Assembly (NCBI GenBank): GCA_016711085.1
Contig: JADJTR010000003.1
Span: forward strand, 124,001 to 188,000
Length of the DNA stretch: 64,000 bases
DNA from: Phyllobacteriaceae bacterium
GTDB taxonomy: Bacteria > Pseudomonadota > Alphaproteobacteria > Rhizobiales > Rhizobiaceae
Direction of reading: 5' to 3'
Shown here piece after piece: positions 49,848 to 63,618 of the stretch. The position numbers and the translations under genes were made by a program. The notes beneath the pieces were generated by a model. The model searched no databases. It worked only from the letters and a program-made list of their open reading frames with translations, and had not been told where the DNA came from. The first letter of the stretch is position 1. Each line of letters starts with the position of its first letter.

Positions 49848-50745
49848 ATGAGCAAGCACCCGAAACTCCCGACTCTCAATCAGTTCCGCGAACGGTTCCA
49901 GGACGATGATTCGTGCCTCGATCATCTTATGGAAAACCGCTGGAAAGCGCCACGTTTGCGGCAAATGCGGCAGGCTCGCCGGCTTCCATCGCGTGAAGTC
50001 GCGCCGCTGCTATGAGTGCGATTTCTGCGGCTATCAGGTCTATCCGACCGCTGGCACTCCCTTTGAGAACACCCGCACTTCCCTGCGTGACTGGTTCACG
50101 GTCATGTTTATGTTTTGCGCTTCCCGCAATGGCGTTTCCGCCAAGGAAGTCCAGCGCACCATCGGCGTGACCTATAAAACCGCGTGGCGTATGTGCAACC
50201 TGATCCGCCAATACATGGGCTATGTGGACGGCGACAACTCGCTTGGCGGCAAGGGAGCCGGCATTGTCGAGGCTGACAAGATGTTCTTTGGCGGCCGAGA
50301 CAAGCGCGGAGAGGACGACAAGGTTGTCGTGTTTGGCGCGACCGAACGCGGCGGCGACACAGTGACTTCCGTCATTCCGTCACGCAGCGCCCGCCACGTC
50401 ATGCCGGAAGTCATGAAATGGGTTCGTCGCGGCTCGCGCATTGCGACCGATGAAGCCGGCGCGTTCAATGAACTCCGCGAAAACGGCTATCGCCATGGCG
50501 CGGTCAACCACTCGAAGGGCGAATACGTTTCCGGCGAAGTCCATACAAACACGATTGAGTCCTTCTGGAGTCATGTAAAGCGCTCCATAAAGGGCACCTA
50601 CATCACCGTTTCACCGAAGTGGCTCCAGACCTACCTTTGGGAGTTCGAATACAGGCAGAATTTTCGCCGCTACCCGCACTTGATGTTTGAGGCGCTTCTC
50701 CAGTCGTTCCCGCGTCCGGACACAAAGGCAAAGGAGGCCGCGTGA
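49848..50745 (+). CDS. IS1595 family transposase, one frameshift
   Basis: The N-terminus (MSKHPKLPTLNQFRERFQDD) is in one frame, and the rest, from RHVCGKCGR, in the next; removing one base near 49946 joins them into about 298 residues. A zinc ribbon (CGKCG...CYECDFCG) precedes the ISXO2/DDE domain with Asp in IVEADKMFFGG, Asp in IATDEAGAF, and Glu/Lys in HTNTIESFWSHVKRSIKG. It catalyses cut-and-paste or replicative transposition through the ends described. The frameshift is probably an error, but if real the element needs a helper. Confidence 0.88.
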
Positions 50746-50771
50746 GCATGGCGTTTAACAGAGCATCGAAT

Positions 50772-51746
50772 CTACCGCTCATCGGATTTTTCCCCGTCAA
50801 CGTGGAATAAATCAGCCTGCTCTAATCTCGGTTTTGCTCTTACAAAATCAAGGACTTTTTTTATTTTATACTCCCGACTTGGTTCTTTCCCTTTTTCATC
50901 AATTAGTGTTTTTATCTCTAATTCGACTAAATATAGATCGTCTATTAATGCGCCACCAAGAGTAAGCGCATTTGCGGCTATTTCTGTATCAGCAATATCT
51001 GCATATATTGTTTCGACCCCCATCTTAAATCTCCAAGAGGGAGCATCCGCATCATAAACCGGGGAGTATACACTCAACCACGCGGTTGCGCTGGTGATAT
51101 CCGGCTCCTCTTCTTTCACATCGTCTATATTTGCAGTGCATGAGGCAACTAGGTCACGCGCGTCTGAATAAGGAATAGTTGTAACAACTTTCTCCTTGTC
51201 CCTGACTTCCATTCGATCAAACCCTTCGCGGCCAACTGGGATGAAAGCATCCCTGATCGCCCTTAAAACCTTCGGGTTCTCCGCCAACAACAGCACATTT
51301 TGGTTAACTGTTACGTTATTTCGTTCGCCATCTATTTGAACAATAATATTACCGTGTTTTGACTGATCAATCAGTTGAATAGCATCCTTAATCTTTTTTC
51401 CTCTAAGCAATTTTAATAATTGAAATAAACCGACGCCACTACCTACCAATATTCCGAGCCACTCTAATATGTCTTTTGCTGACTTTGCATTTTCGGAATC
51501 TATAAGTGTTTTTATTGATTCTAGAAAAGTAAGCGCAACCTCAAAATTAATATTAAAACATTTATGTTCAAAGTCCGATACGACAGAAACTTGTGCTTTC
51601 GATTTCTTACCGTTTAATTGCGCGTTCGCTTCGCGCATCATGCGCCCAAAAGCAAGAAGTGCTGGCGCAAGTGTATCGACGCTAATTGAGTGGTCGTCTC
51701 GCCTTGTATCTCCGGCATAAGCAATTGAGAACTCGTATTTGCTCAT
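50772..51746 (-). CDS. IS passenger gene, protein of unknown function
   Basis: This 324-residue protein begins MSKYEFSIAYAGDTRRDDHS and contains LAPALLAFGRMMREANAQLNG near residue 30. A hydrophobic segment (LEWLGILVGSGVGLFQLL) near residue 105 may span or touch the membrane. The remainder is mixed alpha/beta and acidic. Base composition is clearly AT-richer than the surrounding genes. I do not recognise a function; it has no similarity to transposition proteins that I can see. A start at 51794 is possible but less likely. Two small hairpins, at 51778-51795 and 51803-51822, lie upstream. Confidence 0.75.
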   Translation of the reverse strand: MSKYEFSIAYAGDTRRDDHSISVDTLAPALLAFGRMMREANAQLNGKKSKAQVSVVSDFEHKCFNINFEVALTFLESIKTLIDSENAKSAKDILEWLGILVGSGVGLFQLLKLLRGKKIKDAIQLIDQSKHGNIIVQIDGERNNVTVNQNVLLLAENPKVLRAIRDAFIPVGREGFDRMEVRDKEKVVTTIPYSDARDLVASCTANIDDVKEEEPDITSATAWLSVYSPVYDADAPSWRFKMGVETIYADIADTEIAANALTLGGALIDDLYLVELEIKTLIDEKGKEPSREYKIKKVLDFVRAKPRLEQADLFHVDGEKSDER

Positions 51747-51916
51747 GTCGACAGCCTTTGGCACGACTCTACCCTCCAATGCGCTTGCACGCATTCAATC
51801 ATCTCCACAACCCATTGTGGAGTCCGATTCGCGGGGGAATGTGCTAAAACTGGAGTCACAGGATTCGTTACCACATGATCATGCTTTGTTTTACATGTCC
51901 GAGAGGGATACATCCG

Positions 51917-51924
51917 TCAGGCTC
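51917..51924. repeat. Target-site duplication, right copy
   Basis: TCAGGCTC is identical to the copy at 49792-49799, marking the right edge of the IS1595 insertion. Confidence 0.9.
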
Positions 51925-51997
51925 ATCCGTGAACAAAAAAAGCACATGCGTAAGGAAATTATTTGATATCAGCATGTTAAGCCCTCTTGCCAAAACG

Positions 51998-52012
51998 GAA
52001 CAAAACAGGTAC
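51998..52012 (+). promoter_or_regulatory. Candidate LexA (SOS) box of recA
   Basis: GAAC-AAAACAG-GTAC matches the alphaproteobacterial SOS box GAAC-N7-GAAC except one base in the second half-site. It ends 57 bp before the recA start codon. Confidence 0.65.
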
Positions 52013-52069
52013 ACATGGGTTCACTAACTGGCCCGGTCGGCCTTCATCGACATCAAGGGGAAATGTATC

Positions 52070-53149
<1,080 letters not shown>

Positions 53150-53169
53150 CCTTTTTCTCTCAGCCGTCG

Positions 53170-53203
53170 CGCCGCCGGCTCCCCTCCGGCGGCGTTTCGT
53201 TTT
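53170..53203 (+). terminator. Rho-independent terminator of recA
   Basis: CGCCGCCGG (53170-53178) pairs with CCGGCGGCG (53186-53194) across a CTCCCCT loop and is followed by TTTCGTTTT. Confidence 0.92.
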
Positions 53204-53311
53204 GCGGCGCCTTTGCGTCGCCGGCTTTATGGACAGCCTTGAAGGGGGACGATAAAAGGCCGGCAATCCCATTGCGGGCGGCGCGCCGCCCATCGCGAAA
53301 AAGGTCTCCGC

Positions 53312-55972
<2,661 letters not shown>

Positions 55973-55977
55973 GTGAA

Positions 55978-56622
55978 TTATTGGCCCAGTGCGGCCAACG
56001 CTGACGGTCGTTTGGCCAAATTTGCCCACCACGCCGCCAATCGCGGCTTTTGTGCCAGCAGGCGTGCGCCATCGGTCGAGCGGACGAAATAGTCGAACAT
56101 CGGCGCGGCGTGCAGATCGGCGAGCGTCAATTGTGCGCCGAGTAGCCACGGGCCCGGGGATTTCAGGCCGTCGAGCGCGGCGAGGACAGTTGCCGATGCC
56201 GCGAGGCCACCCGCGACAACCGCCTCGTCGGTGTGTTCGCCGCGGCCGGGCTTTTCCACAGCCTCGACGTAGACATCCCAAACCATCGGCCGGTAGGCAT
56301 AAGCATCCAGCACGGCGACGATCTGATTCATGCGGGCGTGTTCGGCCGCCTTTTCCGGTTGCAACGCCGGTCCAGCAAAAGCGTCGTCGATATAGCGCGT
56401 GATCGCGGCCGTTTCGTAAAGCGTCAGGTCGGCATGGACGAAAGCCGGGATTCTCCCGAAAGGGTAGAGGCGCAGATACCAGTCGGGCGGGCCGGAATCG
56501 GCAAAAACGTCGACTTCCGTCAGATCGTGGTCGACGCCTTTTTCAGCAAGCACCAAGCGAACGATGCGAACATAGACGCTATAGGCCGCGCCGTAGAGGT
56601 GCGGCCTGGCGTGTCCGTTCAC
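55978..56622 (-). CDS. Glutathione S-transferase family protein
   Basis: This 214-residue GST-like protein has an N-terminal thioredoxin fold ([46 protein letters not shown]) and a helical C-terminal domain with [22 protein letters not shown]. The GTG start overlaps the icd stop codon by four bases, which is unusual pairing and implies co-translation with icd. The substrate is unknown. Confidence 0.88.
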   Translation of the reverse strand: MNGHARPHLYGAAYSVYVRIVRLVLAEKGVDHDLTEVDVFADSGPPDWYLRLYPFGRIPAFVHADLTLYETAAITRYIDDAFAGPALQPEKAAEHARMNQIVAVLDAYAYRPMVWDVYVEAVEKPGRGEHTDEAVVAGGLAASATVLAALDGLKSPGPWLLGAQLTLADLHAAPMFDYFVRSTDGARLLAQKPRLAAWWANLAKRPSALAALGQ

Positions 56623-57833
56623 GCTCCCATGGCCTTCGCCAAATTCTCGTCGATCTTGTCGAGGAAGCCGGCGGTCGACAGCCACGGCTGGTCGGGGCCG
56701 ATCAGCAGCGCCAGATCCTTGGTCATGTAGCCGGACTCGACCGTGTTGACGCAGACCTTCTCCAGCGTGTCGGCGAAGCGCTTCAATTCGGCGTTGCCGT
56801 CGAGCTTGGCGCGGTGGGCGAGGCCGCGCGTCCAGGCGAAGATCGAGGCGATGGAGTTGGTCGAGGTTTCCTCGCCGCGCTGATGCTGGCGGTAGTGGCG
56901 CGTCACCGTGCCATGCGCCGCTTCGGCCTCCACCGTCTGGCCGTCCGGCGTCATCAGCACCGAAGTCATCAGGCCGAGCGAGCCGAAACCCTGGGCGACG
57001 ACATCCGATTGAACATCGCCGTCGTAGTTCTTCGTCGCCCAGACATAGCCGCCCGACCATTTCAGCGCCGAGGCGACCATGTCGTCGATCAGGCGGTGCT
57101 CGTAGACGAGCTTGCGCTTGGTGTACTCGTCCTTGAATTCGGCGTCGAACACCTCCTGGAAGATGTCCTTGAAGCGGCCGTCATAGGCCTTGAGAATGGT
57201 GTTCTTGGTCGACAGATAGACCGGATAATTGCGCAGCAGGCCGTAGTTCAGCGAGGCGCGGGCGAAATCGCGGATCGACTCGTCGAGATTGTACATGGCC
57301 ATGGCGACGCCGGCGTCCGGCGCCTTGAACACCTCGTGCTCGATGACCTTTCCGTCCTCGCCGACGAATTTGATGGTCAACACGCCCTTGCCGGGGAAGC
57401 GGAAATCGGTGGCGCGGTACTGGTCGCCGAAGGCGTGGCGGCCGACGACGATCGGCTTGGTCCAGCCGGGCACGAGGCGCGGCACGTTCTTGGCGATGAT
57501 CGGCTCACGGAAGATGACTCCGCCCAGAATGTTGCGGATGGTGCCGTTCGGGCTTTTCCACATCTGCTTGAGGCCGAACTCCTTCACCCGCGCCTCGTCC
57601 GGCGTGATGGTGGCGCATTTGACGCCGACGCCATGCTTCTCGATGGCGTGCGCCGCATCGATGGTGATCTGGTCGTTGGTGCGGTCGCGCTCCTCGACGC
57701 CGAGGTCATAGTAGTCGAGGTCGATGTCGAGATAGGGGTGGATCAGCTTGTCCTTGATCAGTTGCCAGATGATGCGGGTCATTTCGTCGCCGTCGAGTTC
57801 GACAACCGGGTTGGCAACCTTGATTTTCGCCAT
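56619..57833 (-). CDS. icd: Isocitrate dehydrogenase (NADP+)
   Basis: Icd oxidises isocitrate to 2-oxoglutarate. The 404-residue protein is of the eukaryote-like, homodimeric NADP type: [56 protein letters not shown] and [23 protein letters not shown]. The position after alaS on the opposite strand is conserved in Rhizobiales. Confidence 0.97.
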   Translation of the reverse strand: MAKIKVANPVVELDGDEMTRIIWQLIKDKLIHPYLDIDLDYYDLGVEERDRTNDQITIDAAHAIEKHGVGVKCATITPDEARVKEFGLKQMWKSPNGTIRNILGGVIFREPIIAKNVPRLVPGWTKPIVVGRHAFGDQYRATDFRFPGKGVLTIKFVGEDGKVIEHEVFKAPDAGVAMAMYNLDESIRDFARASLNYGLLRNYPVYLSTKNTILKAYDGRFKDIFQEVFDAEFKDEYTKRKLVYEHRLIDDMVASALKWSGGYVWATKNYDGDVQSDVVAQGFGSLGLMTSVLMTPDGQTVEAEAAHGTVTRHYRQHQRGEETSTNSIASIFAWTRGLAHRAKLDGNAELKRFADTLEKVCVNTVESGYMTKDLALLIGPDQPWLSTAGFLDKIDENLAKAMGA

Positions 57834-58002
57834 GGGAAAAGCCTTTGCGCTCGACTGGGGTTGACGGGCGATACGCCCGAAACGGGAGGTCGCGGCCCCT
57901 ATACCATCGCCTCACCGGCCGGCATAGTCATGCGCTAGTCTGATGTCCGCGGCATTGCGTGCGTCCGGGCGCGCAAGTGGTTCGCAATCCGCGACGCCAC
58001 GA

Positions 58003-58362
58003 TCAGGAGGGTTTTTTCCTTGCCATTTTCTCTTTCGCTGCGCCCTCCGCCTTCGCCGGCAGCTTGGCGTTGAAAGCAAGCGCGGCATCAAGCCAGAAAT
58101 CGAAGGTCCTGGCGTCGAGTGCGGAGTCGGAGACGATCCAGTAGCCGGCGGCGACGCGGCCATTCATTTCCATCGGGCGGGCTTCGGGGCGCCTGGCCGC
58201 CACTGCGGCAAAATCCGGACCGGCGCGAAACAGCACGCCGTCGCGGAAGGTGCCGGCGGTCATGTTGCCATTCACCATGAAGCCGACGCCGCCGAACATC
58301 TTCTTCGATACGGCCCCAAGCGGCAGGAGCCGGGCGTCGAGCATGGCGACGAGGCGTGACAT
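58003..58362 (-). CDS. TfoX N-terminal domain family protein
   Basis: This 119-residue protein shows the TfoX_N fold: LLPLGAVSKKMFGGVGFMVNGNMTAGTFRDGVLFRAG and a C-terminal DFWLDAALAF segment with a basic tail. It lacks the C-terminal TfoX domain, so a role in competence is not implied. It starts at the ATG at 58362 and is divergent from trmJ. Confidence 0.85.
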   Translation of the reverse strand: MSRLVAMLDARLLPLGAVSKKMFGGVGFMVNGNMTAGTFRDGVLFRAGPDFAAVAARRPEARPMEMNGRVAAGYWIVSDSALDARTFDFWLDAALAFNAKLPAKAEGAAKEKMARKKPS

Positions 58363-58456
58363 GCCGGGTTCTCCCGATTCACGTCGACTATAGCGAACCT
58401 GCCGGTTTCGCGCGACGGCGTTCCGTTCGGCGCGGAATCGTGGCAGGGATCGCGCG

Positions 58457-59245
58457 ATGGAACATCCCGACACCCAGCCGGCAATCGTGCTCGTTGAGCC
58501 GCAACTCGGCGAGAATATCGGCATGGCGGCGCGCGCCATGGCCAATTTCGGCCTGGCGAGCCTGCGTCTGGTCAATCCGCGCGACGGCTGGCCGAGCGAA
58601 AAGGCGCGCGCGGCGGCGAGCCGGGCTGACAGCGTTATCGATTCGGCGATTGTCTTCGCCGCGCCGGCCGACGCCGTCGGAGACATGAATTTCATCGTCG
58701 CCACCACGGCGCGCCAGCGCGACGGCTTCAAGCCGGTGCTCTCGCCGGTCGAGGCGGCGCGGGAAATGCGGGCGCGGGCTGGAGCCGGCCAACGCTGCGC
58801 CATCCTGTTCGGGCGGGAGAAGTTCGGGCTGTTCAACGATGAAGTGGCGCTGGCCGACGCCATCGTCACGTTTCCGGTCGACCCGGATTTCTCTTCGCTC
58901 AATATCGCCCAGGCCGTGCTGCTGATGAGCTACGAGTGGATGAAAAGCGGTTTGGCGGCGGAGACCGACACGGTCTTTCGGGGCGTTGACGTCGCGCCGG
59001 CGCGGCGCGAGGCGCTGTTGTCGCTGATCGATTGGCTGGAAACGGCGCTCGATGAGCGCGGCTACTTCCGCCCGGCCGACAAAAAGCCGAAAATGCTGGA
59101 CAATCTGCGTTCGGTTCTCACCCGGCCCGGGTTCAGCCAGCCCGAACTCGCCGTTGTGCGCGGCGTGCTGGCTTCGCTCGACGCGTTTCATCCGCGTCAG
59201 AACAAGGCGCCGGGCGAGGGGCGGACAAAGGGAACAGGCGCATGA
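58457..59245 (+). CDS. trmJ: RNA methyltransferase, TrmJ-type
   Basis: TrmJ-type SpoU enzymes methylate the 2'-O of residue 32 in tRNAs. The 262-residue protein has the SPOUT-fold core: [46 protein letters not shown] and the knot [22 protein letters not shown]. It overlaps murI by ATGA, an arrangement common in Rhizobiales. Confidence 0.92.
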   Translation: MEHPDTQPAIVLVEPQLGENIGMAARAMANFGLASLRLVNPRDGWPSEKARAAASRADSVIDSAIVFAAPADAVGDMNFIVATTARQRDGFKPVLSPVEAAREMRARAGAGQRCAILFGREKFGLFNDEVALADAIVTFPVDPDFSSLNIAQAVLLMSYEWMKSGLAAETDTVFRGVDVAPARREALLSLIDWLETALDERGYFRPADKKPKMLDNLRSVLTRPGFSQPELAVVRGVLASLDAFHPRQNKAPGEGRTKGTGA

Positions 59246-60033
59246 GCGGGCAACCGGTGCTGTTTTTCGATTCCGGCATTGGCGGGCTGACGGTGCTGCG
59301 CGAGGCGCGCATCCTCATGCCCGGCCGTCGCTTCGTCTATGTCGCTGACGATTCGGGCTTTCCCTATGGCGCGTGGGAGGAAAAGGCGCTGCGCGCCCAT
59401 GTCGTCGGCCTGTTCGCCGATCTGCTCAAGCGCTTCGATCCGGAAATCTCGGTCATCGCCTGCAACACCGCCTCGACGCTTGCCATCGACGCGCTGCGCG
59501 CCGCCTATCCCGGCCATCCTTTCGTCGGCACCGTGCCGGCGATCAAGCCGGCGGCCGAACGCACGCGCTCCGGCCTGGTTTCGGTGCTGGCGACGCCCGG
59601 CACCGTGAAGCGCCAATATACCCGCGACCTGATCGCCAAATGGGCGCAGAAATGCCATGTGCGGCTGGTCGGCTCGGAAAACCTTGCCGGATTGGCCGAA
59701 ACCTACATGCGCGAAGGGTTCGTCGACGAAGAGGCAGTCGGCCGCGAGATTGCGCCGTGTTTCATCGAGAAGGAGGGGAGGCGCACAGACATCGTCGTCC
59801 TCGCCTGCACGCACTATCCTTTCCTCGCCAATCGCATGCGCAAAACCGCGCCATGGCCGGTCGACTGGATCGATCCGGCCGAGGCGATCGCGCGGCGCGC
59901 CTTGTCGCTGCTCAGCGAACGGGCGGTGGAGAGCTTCGACGCCACCGACGATCTCGCCGTCTTCACTTCCGGCAATCCCGACGCCGCGCAGCGCCGGCTC
60001 ATGCACGGGTTCGGCTTGCGGGTGATGTCATGA
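59242..60033 (+). CDS. murI: Glutamate racemase
   Basis: MurI provides D-glutamate for peptidoglycan. The 263-residue protein has [15 protein letters not shown], the first catalytic Cys in [10 protein letters not shown] and the second in LACTHYPFL. It overlaps trmJ at its start and is followed 50 bp later by a secreted protein gene. Confidence 0.96.
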   Translation: MSGQPVLFFDSGIGGLTVLREARILMPGRRFVYVADDSGFPYGAWEEKALRAHVVGLFADLLKRFDPEISVIACNTASTLAIDALRAAYPGHPFVGTVPAIKPAAERTRSGLVSVLATPGTVKRQYTRDLIAKWAQKCHVRLVGSENLAGLAETYMREGFVDEEAVGREIAPCFIEKEGRRTDIVVLACTHYPFLANRMRKTAPWPVDWIDPAEAIARRALSLLSERAVESFDATDDLAVFTSGNPDAAQRRLMHGFGLRVMS

Positions 60034-60086
60034 AAAGGGCGGCATTGACCCCGACGACTTGACCCGTCCCGAGAAGGATGCGGACC

Positions 60087-60659
60087 ATGCGCTTGTCTAC
60101 CTCAATCCTGATCGCCGCCGCGACCTGCACCGCCTTCGGCGCTTTCGCGCAAGCCATTCCGCCGGGCGAGGAAGGCGCGCTCCTCGGTTTTCTCGCCCCG
60201 CACCACGGCGAGCACGCCTGTTTTCGCCGCGCCTACGACGCCGAGCACCTTGCCGCCCATCCCGACCAGACGGTCTCCGAGATGGAATTCCGCATCGCCT
60301 ATTTTCGATGGGAGCCGGACGACAACTATCCCGTGGGCCAGCGCAACTACTATTTTTCCCTGTTGGCGAAACGACGGGGCGAGACCGACAGGCTGACCGC
60401 GATGGGCGAGTGTGCGTCGCTGGCGGACGGCAAGACGATTGGCTGCGGCGTCGACTGCGACGGCGGCGGCGTCAAGGTCGAAAAGCGCGACGACGGTTCG
60501 GTCCTCGTCGATCTCGGCGACGACGGCCGCATCCGCATGACGCCCGGTTGCGGCGAGGAGGAAACCGATGCGGTCGACCTCACCTCCGGCAAGGACGATC
60601 GGGCATTTCTGCTGATGCCGGCGCCGGCTTCGCAATGCCCAGGCTACGATGAATGGTGA
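60087..60659 (+). CDS. Secreted cysteine-rich protein, paralogue 1
   Basis: This is a 190-residue protein with a signal peptide (STSILIAAATCTAFGAFAQA). The mature part has six cysteines in the pattern ACFRRAYDAEHLAAHP, GECASL, GCGVDCDGGG, PGCGEEE and CPGYDEW. It shares these and the spacing with the next gene, showing tandem duplication. I recognise no named family. The cysteines probably form disulfides in the periplasm. AGAAGGA fits the ATG at 60087 better than the one at 60078. Confidence 0.65.
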   Translation: MRLSTSILIAAATCTAFGAFAQAIPPGEEGALLGFLAPHHGEHACFRRAYDAEHLAAHPDQTVSEMEFRIAYFRWEPDDNYPVGQRNYYFSLLAKRRGETDRLTAMGECASLADGKTIGCGVDCDGGGVKVEKRDDGSVLVDLGDDGRIRMTPGCGEEETDAVDLTSGKDDRAFLLMPAPASQCPGYDEW

Positions 60660-60718
60660 AGCCCTTTTCCAGGCGCTGGCGCATCTGCCATGATGGATCG
60701 ACCATCGGGAAAACCGCC

Positions 60719-61330
60719 ATGCCGTTTCACGCCGCGTTCATCGCTTCAGCCCTCCTTTTCGCCGCCCCGGCCCTTGCCGCGGTGCAGCATGTTCCGCCCA
60801 CGGCGTCGAAGCCGATGCAACCGCCGGGCGGCGGCGGAAGCGCCGTGGAGGGCATCGAACGCCCGCCGGAACTGCGCGCGCTTTTCCCGGCCGAAATAAA
60901 CGTTCCGGCCTGTTATGCGCGCTCTTACGACGCCAAGCACCTCGCCGACCATCCGCAGCAGAAGGTAACGGCGATGGAGTTGCGCCTTGTGCTGCGCACC
61001 GTTGGCAGCGACGATGACTCGGCGCGCGGCCACCTGTTCCAGTTGCGGGTGAAGATGCGTGGTTCGAAGCCAATCATGTCGGGCGTCGGTCCGTGCATGG
61101 TGGAAGGCGGCAAGGTGTTCTGCGGCATCGAGTGCGACGGCGGCGGCGTCTTCGCCAAGAAGCGCGATGACGGTTCGCTCTTCGTCTCCTTCGACGACAT
61201 GTGGGGCATTCGCCTTTCGGACGGTTGCGGCGAGGAGGAAGACGAGCGCGCCGAATTGCTGCCCGGAAAGGACGACAAGGCGTTCCGGCTCGATCCGGTG
61301 GCGAACTGCCCGCCTTATGAGAAGTGGTGA
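60719..61330 (+). CDS. Secreted cysteine-rich protein, paralogue 2
   Basis: This is a 203-residue protein with a signal peptide (AAFIASALLFAAPALA) and then a Pro/Gly-rich linker. It repeats the paralogue 1 pattern: ACYARSYDAKHLADHP, GPCMVEGG, FCGIECDGGG, DGCGEEE, GKDDKAFRLD and CPPYEKW. The gap of 59 bp and shared orientation suggest co-transcription. Function is unknown. Confidence 0.65.
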   Translation: MPFHAAFIASALLFAAPALAAVQHVPPTASKPMQPPGGGGSAVEGIERPPELRALFPAEINVPACYARSYDAKHLADHPQQKVTAMELRLVLRTVGSDDDSARGHLFQLRVKMRGSKPIMSGVGPCMVEGGKVFCGIECDGGGVFAKKRDDGSLFVSFDDMWGIRLSDGCGEEEDERAELLPGKDDKAFRLDPVANCPPYEKW

Positions 61331-61435
61331 AATAAGCCGCCGCCGCGAAAAACGTCATCGTCCCGTAACGAGCCTCGGGGACATTCGGGACTCTCTGCAC
61401 CGGATTGTTTGACCCAACATGCGGGAGTGAAAACC

Positions 61436-63400
61436 GTGAACGGCATGCTGACGCCTACCCAGATCCATGACGCCGGCGAGGATATCGGGCGCAATGCAAG
61501 CGCAAATCTCACAATGGGCGATATCATCAATCGACGATTTTCACGCCGCGGCTTCGTCGCCGGCGCGCTGGCGGTATCGGCCATTTCGGCCACGGTGAGC
61601 CCGCTTGCGTTGCTGACCGCGGGCGAAGCGCGCGCCGCAGCCAAGTCCGCATTCGATTTTGCTGAAATCGAAGCCGGCGCCGACGAAAATCACCATGTTG
61701 CCGCCGGCTATGACGCGGATGTCCTTGTCCGTTGGGGCGACAAGATATTCGCCGACAGCCCGGAATTCGATCCGTTGGCGCAGACGCCCGAAAGCCAGGC
61801 CCGCCAGTTCGGGTACAACAACGATTATATCGGTTTCCTGCCGCTTGACGGTTCGGCCGATCGCGGTCTGCTCCTCGTCAACCATGAATATACCAATCCC
61901 GAATTGATGTTTCCTGCCTTCGCCCGGATCGAGAAAGACGCGGAGGGCAAAGAAAAGGTGACAATGGGCGAGTTCACCCGCGAACTCGTCGACATCGAGA
62001 TGAACGCCCATGGCGGCACGATCATCGAAATCGCCCTCGAAAACGGCAAGTGGAAGCCTGTTCTCGACGGCAAATATAACCGCCGCATCACCGTGGCGAC
62101 AGAAATGACGCTTTCCGGTCCGGTCGCGGGCCACGATCGGGTCAAGACCGCCGCCGATCCAACCGGCACGAAAGTGCTCGGCACGCTCAACAATTGCGCC
62201 GGCGGCGTCACGCCCTGGGGCACATGGCTGATGGCGGAAGAGAATTTCCACGGCTATTTCGTGGGCGAGTTGCCTGCCGATCACCCCGAGGCCGCCAATT
62301 ACGCGCGCTACGGCGTGCCCGAAGGCTGGTACAATTGGGGCAAGTATCACGACCGCTTCGATGTTTCGAAAGAACCCAACGAGGCGAACCGTTTTGGCTG
62401 GGTGGTCGAAGTCGATCCGATGGATCCGGCGTCCATTCCGGTCAAACGCACCGCCTTGGGCAGAACCAAGCATGAAGGCGCGGAAAGCGTCGTCAGCAAG
62501 GATGGCCGGGTCGTGTTTTATTGCGGCGACGACGAGCGGTTCGACTACGTCTACAAATTTGTCACGGACGGGAAATTCGACCCGACCAACCCTTCCGCCA
62601 ACCGGGACCTCCTCGACAGGGGCACGCTCCATGTCGCCAAGTTCAACGAGGATGGCACGGTCGACTGGTTGCCTTTGATCCATGGCCAAAACGGTTTGAC
62701 GACCGAAAACGGCTTTGCCGACCAGGCCGGCGTGCTGATCGAAGCGCGCCGGGCCGGCGATGTGCTCGGCGCCACCAAAATGGATCGGCCCGAAGACGTG
62801 CAGCCGAACCTGAAGACCGGCAAGGTCTATGTGATGCTGACCAACAACTCCAAGCGCAAGGCGGGCGACGAAAACCCCGCCAATCCCCGCGCCGACAACA
62901 AGTTCGGCCATATCATCGAAATCACCGAGGACGGCGGCGATTTCGCGGCGACAAAATCGACCTGGAGCATCCTGCTCAAATGCGGCGATCCCTCAATTGC
63001 CGACGTCGGCGCCAGCTTCTCGGCGGACACGAGCAAGAATGGCTGGTTCGGCATGCCCGACAATTGCGCCATCGACAATGACGGGCGGCTCTGGGTGACG
63101 ACCGACGGCAACTCGTTGAAGGCGACCGGACGCGCAGACGGCGTTTGGGCGGTCGACACCGATGGCGAGGCGCGCGGCACGTCGAAACTTTTCTTCCGCG
63201 TGCCGATCGGCGCCGAAATGTGCGGCCCTTGTTTTGCACCCGGCGGCGAAACGCTTTTCGTCGCCGTCCAGCATCCCGGCGACGACGGATCGGCGACCTT
63301 CGAAAACCCGGCTACCCGCTGGCCTGACTTCAAGGAAGGCATGCCTGTAAGGCCGGCTGTTCTGGCCATCGCCAAACAGGGCGGCGGCCGCATCGGCTGA
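61436..63400 (+). CDS. phoX: PhoX family phosphatase
   Basis: PhoX-type (DUF839) enzymes are calcium/iron-dependent periplasmic alkaline phosphatases exported by the Tat system. The protein of about 654 residues has a twin-arginine signal FSRRGFVAGALAVS and the PhoX core: LLLVNHEYTNPELMFP, NNCAGGVTPWGTWLMAEENF, GRTKHEGAESVVSKDGRVVFYCGDDE and ARRAGDVLGATKMDRPEDVQ. The start is uncertain: GTG 61436 follows GCGGGAG at good spacing, ATG 61445 or TTG 61409 are alternatives. No clear Pho box was seen. Confidence 0.9.
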   Translation: MNGMLTPTQIHDAGEDIGRNASANLTMGDIINRRFSRRGFVAGALAVSAISATVSPLALLTAGEARAAAKSAFDFAEIEAGADENHHVAAGYDADVLVRWGDKIFADSPEFDPLAQTPESQARQFGYNNDYIGFLPLDGSADRGLLLVNHEYTNPELMFPAFARIEKDAEGKEKVTMGEFTRELVDIEMNAHGGTIIEIALENGKWKPVLDGKYNRRITVATEMTLSGPVAGHDRVKTAADPTGTKVLGTLNNCAGGVTPWGTWLMAEENFHGYFVGELPADHPEAANYARYGVPEGWYNWGKYHDRFDVSKEPNEANRFGWVVEVDPMDPASIPVKRTALGRTKHEGAESVVSKDGRVVFYCGDDERFDYVYKFVTDGKFDPTNPSANRDLLDRGTLHVAKFNEDGTVDWLPLIHGQNGLTTENGFADQAGVLIEARRAGDVLGATKMDRPEDVQPNLKTGKVYVMLTNNSKRKAGDENPANPRADNKFGHIIEITEDGGDFAATKSTWSILLKCGDPSIADVGASFSADTSKNGWFGMPDNCAIDNDGRLWVTTDGNSLKATGRADGVWAVDTDGEARGTSKLFFRVPIGAEMCGPCFAPGGETLFVAVQHPGDDGSATFENPATRWPDFKEGMPVRPAVLAIAKQGGGRIG

Positions 63401-63618
63401 TCCGGCGACCTGGATCGCGAACGTCCGGCGCATGCCCCGCGCCGGGCGTTTCGATAGTGTTGACTTCCCGCGCCATCGCGCCTAGAAGCCCGCCATCGCC
63501 GGGCGGAGACGTCCGGCGGTTTTATTGACGTGTCCCGTGGAATTCCCCTGCAAAGCCTTGCGCGGGAAATCCTGTCAGGAAGCGAAAAAGGCTTCCAGAG
63601 GAGGGCGCGTTTCCCTCG

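Larger units (their letters stand above)
49800..51916. mobile_element. IS1595-family insertion sequence carrying a passenger gene
   Basis: The element is 2,117 bp. The left end CGGATGTATCCCCTTG is matched in inverted form at the right end (reverse complement CGGATGTATCCCTCTC), and both continue to a shared ACATGTA about 20 bases in. An 8-bp direct repeat TCAGGCTC flanks it. It contains a transposase on the plus strand and an AT-rich passenger gene on the minus strand, converging with 26 bases between stops. The complete ends and perfect duplication suggest recent insertion between psuK and recA. Confidence 0.9.

Noticed and set aside
61331..61435. Pho box upstream of phoX
   Set aside because: A CGTCATCG stretch is present but no pair of CTGTCAT-like repeats with proper spacing.
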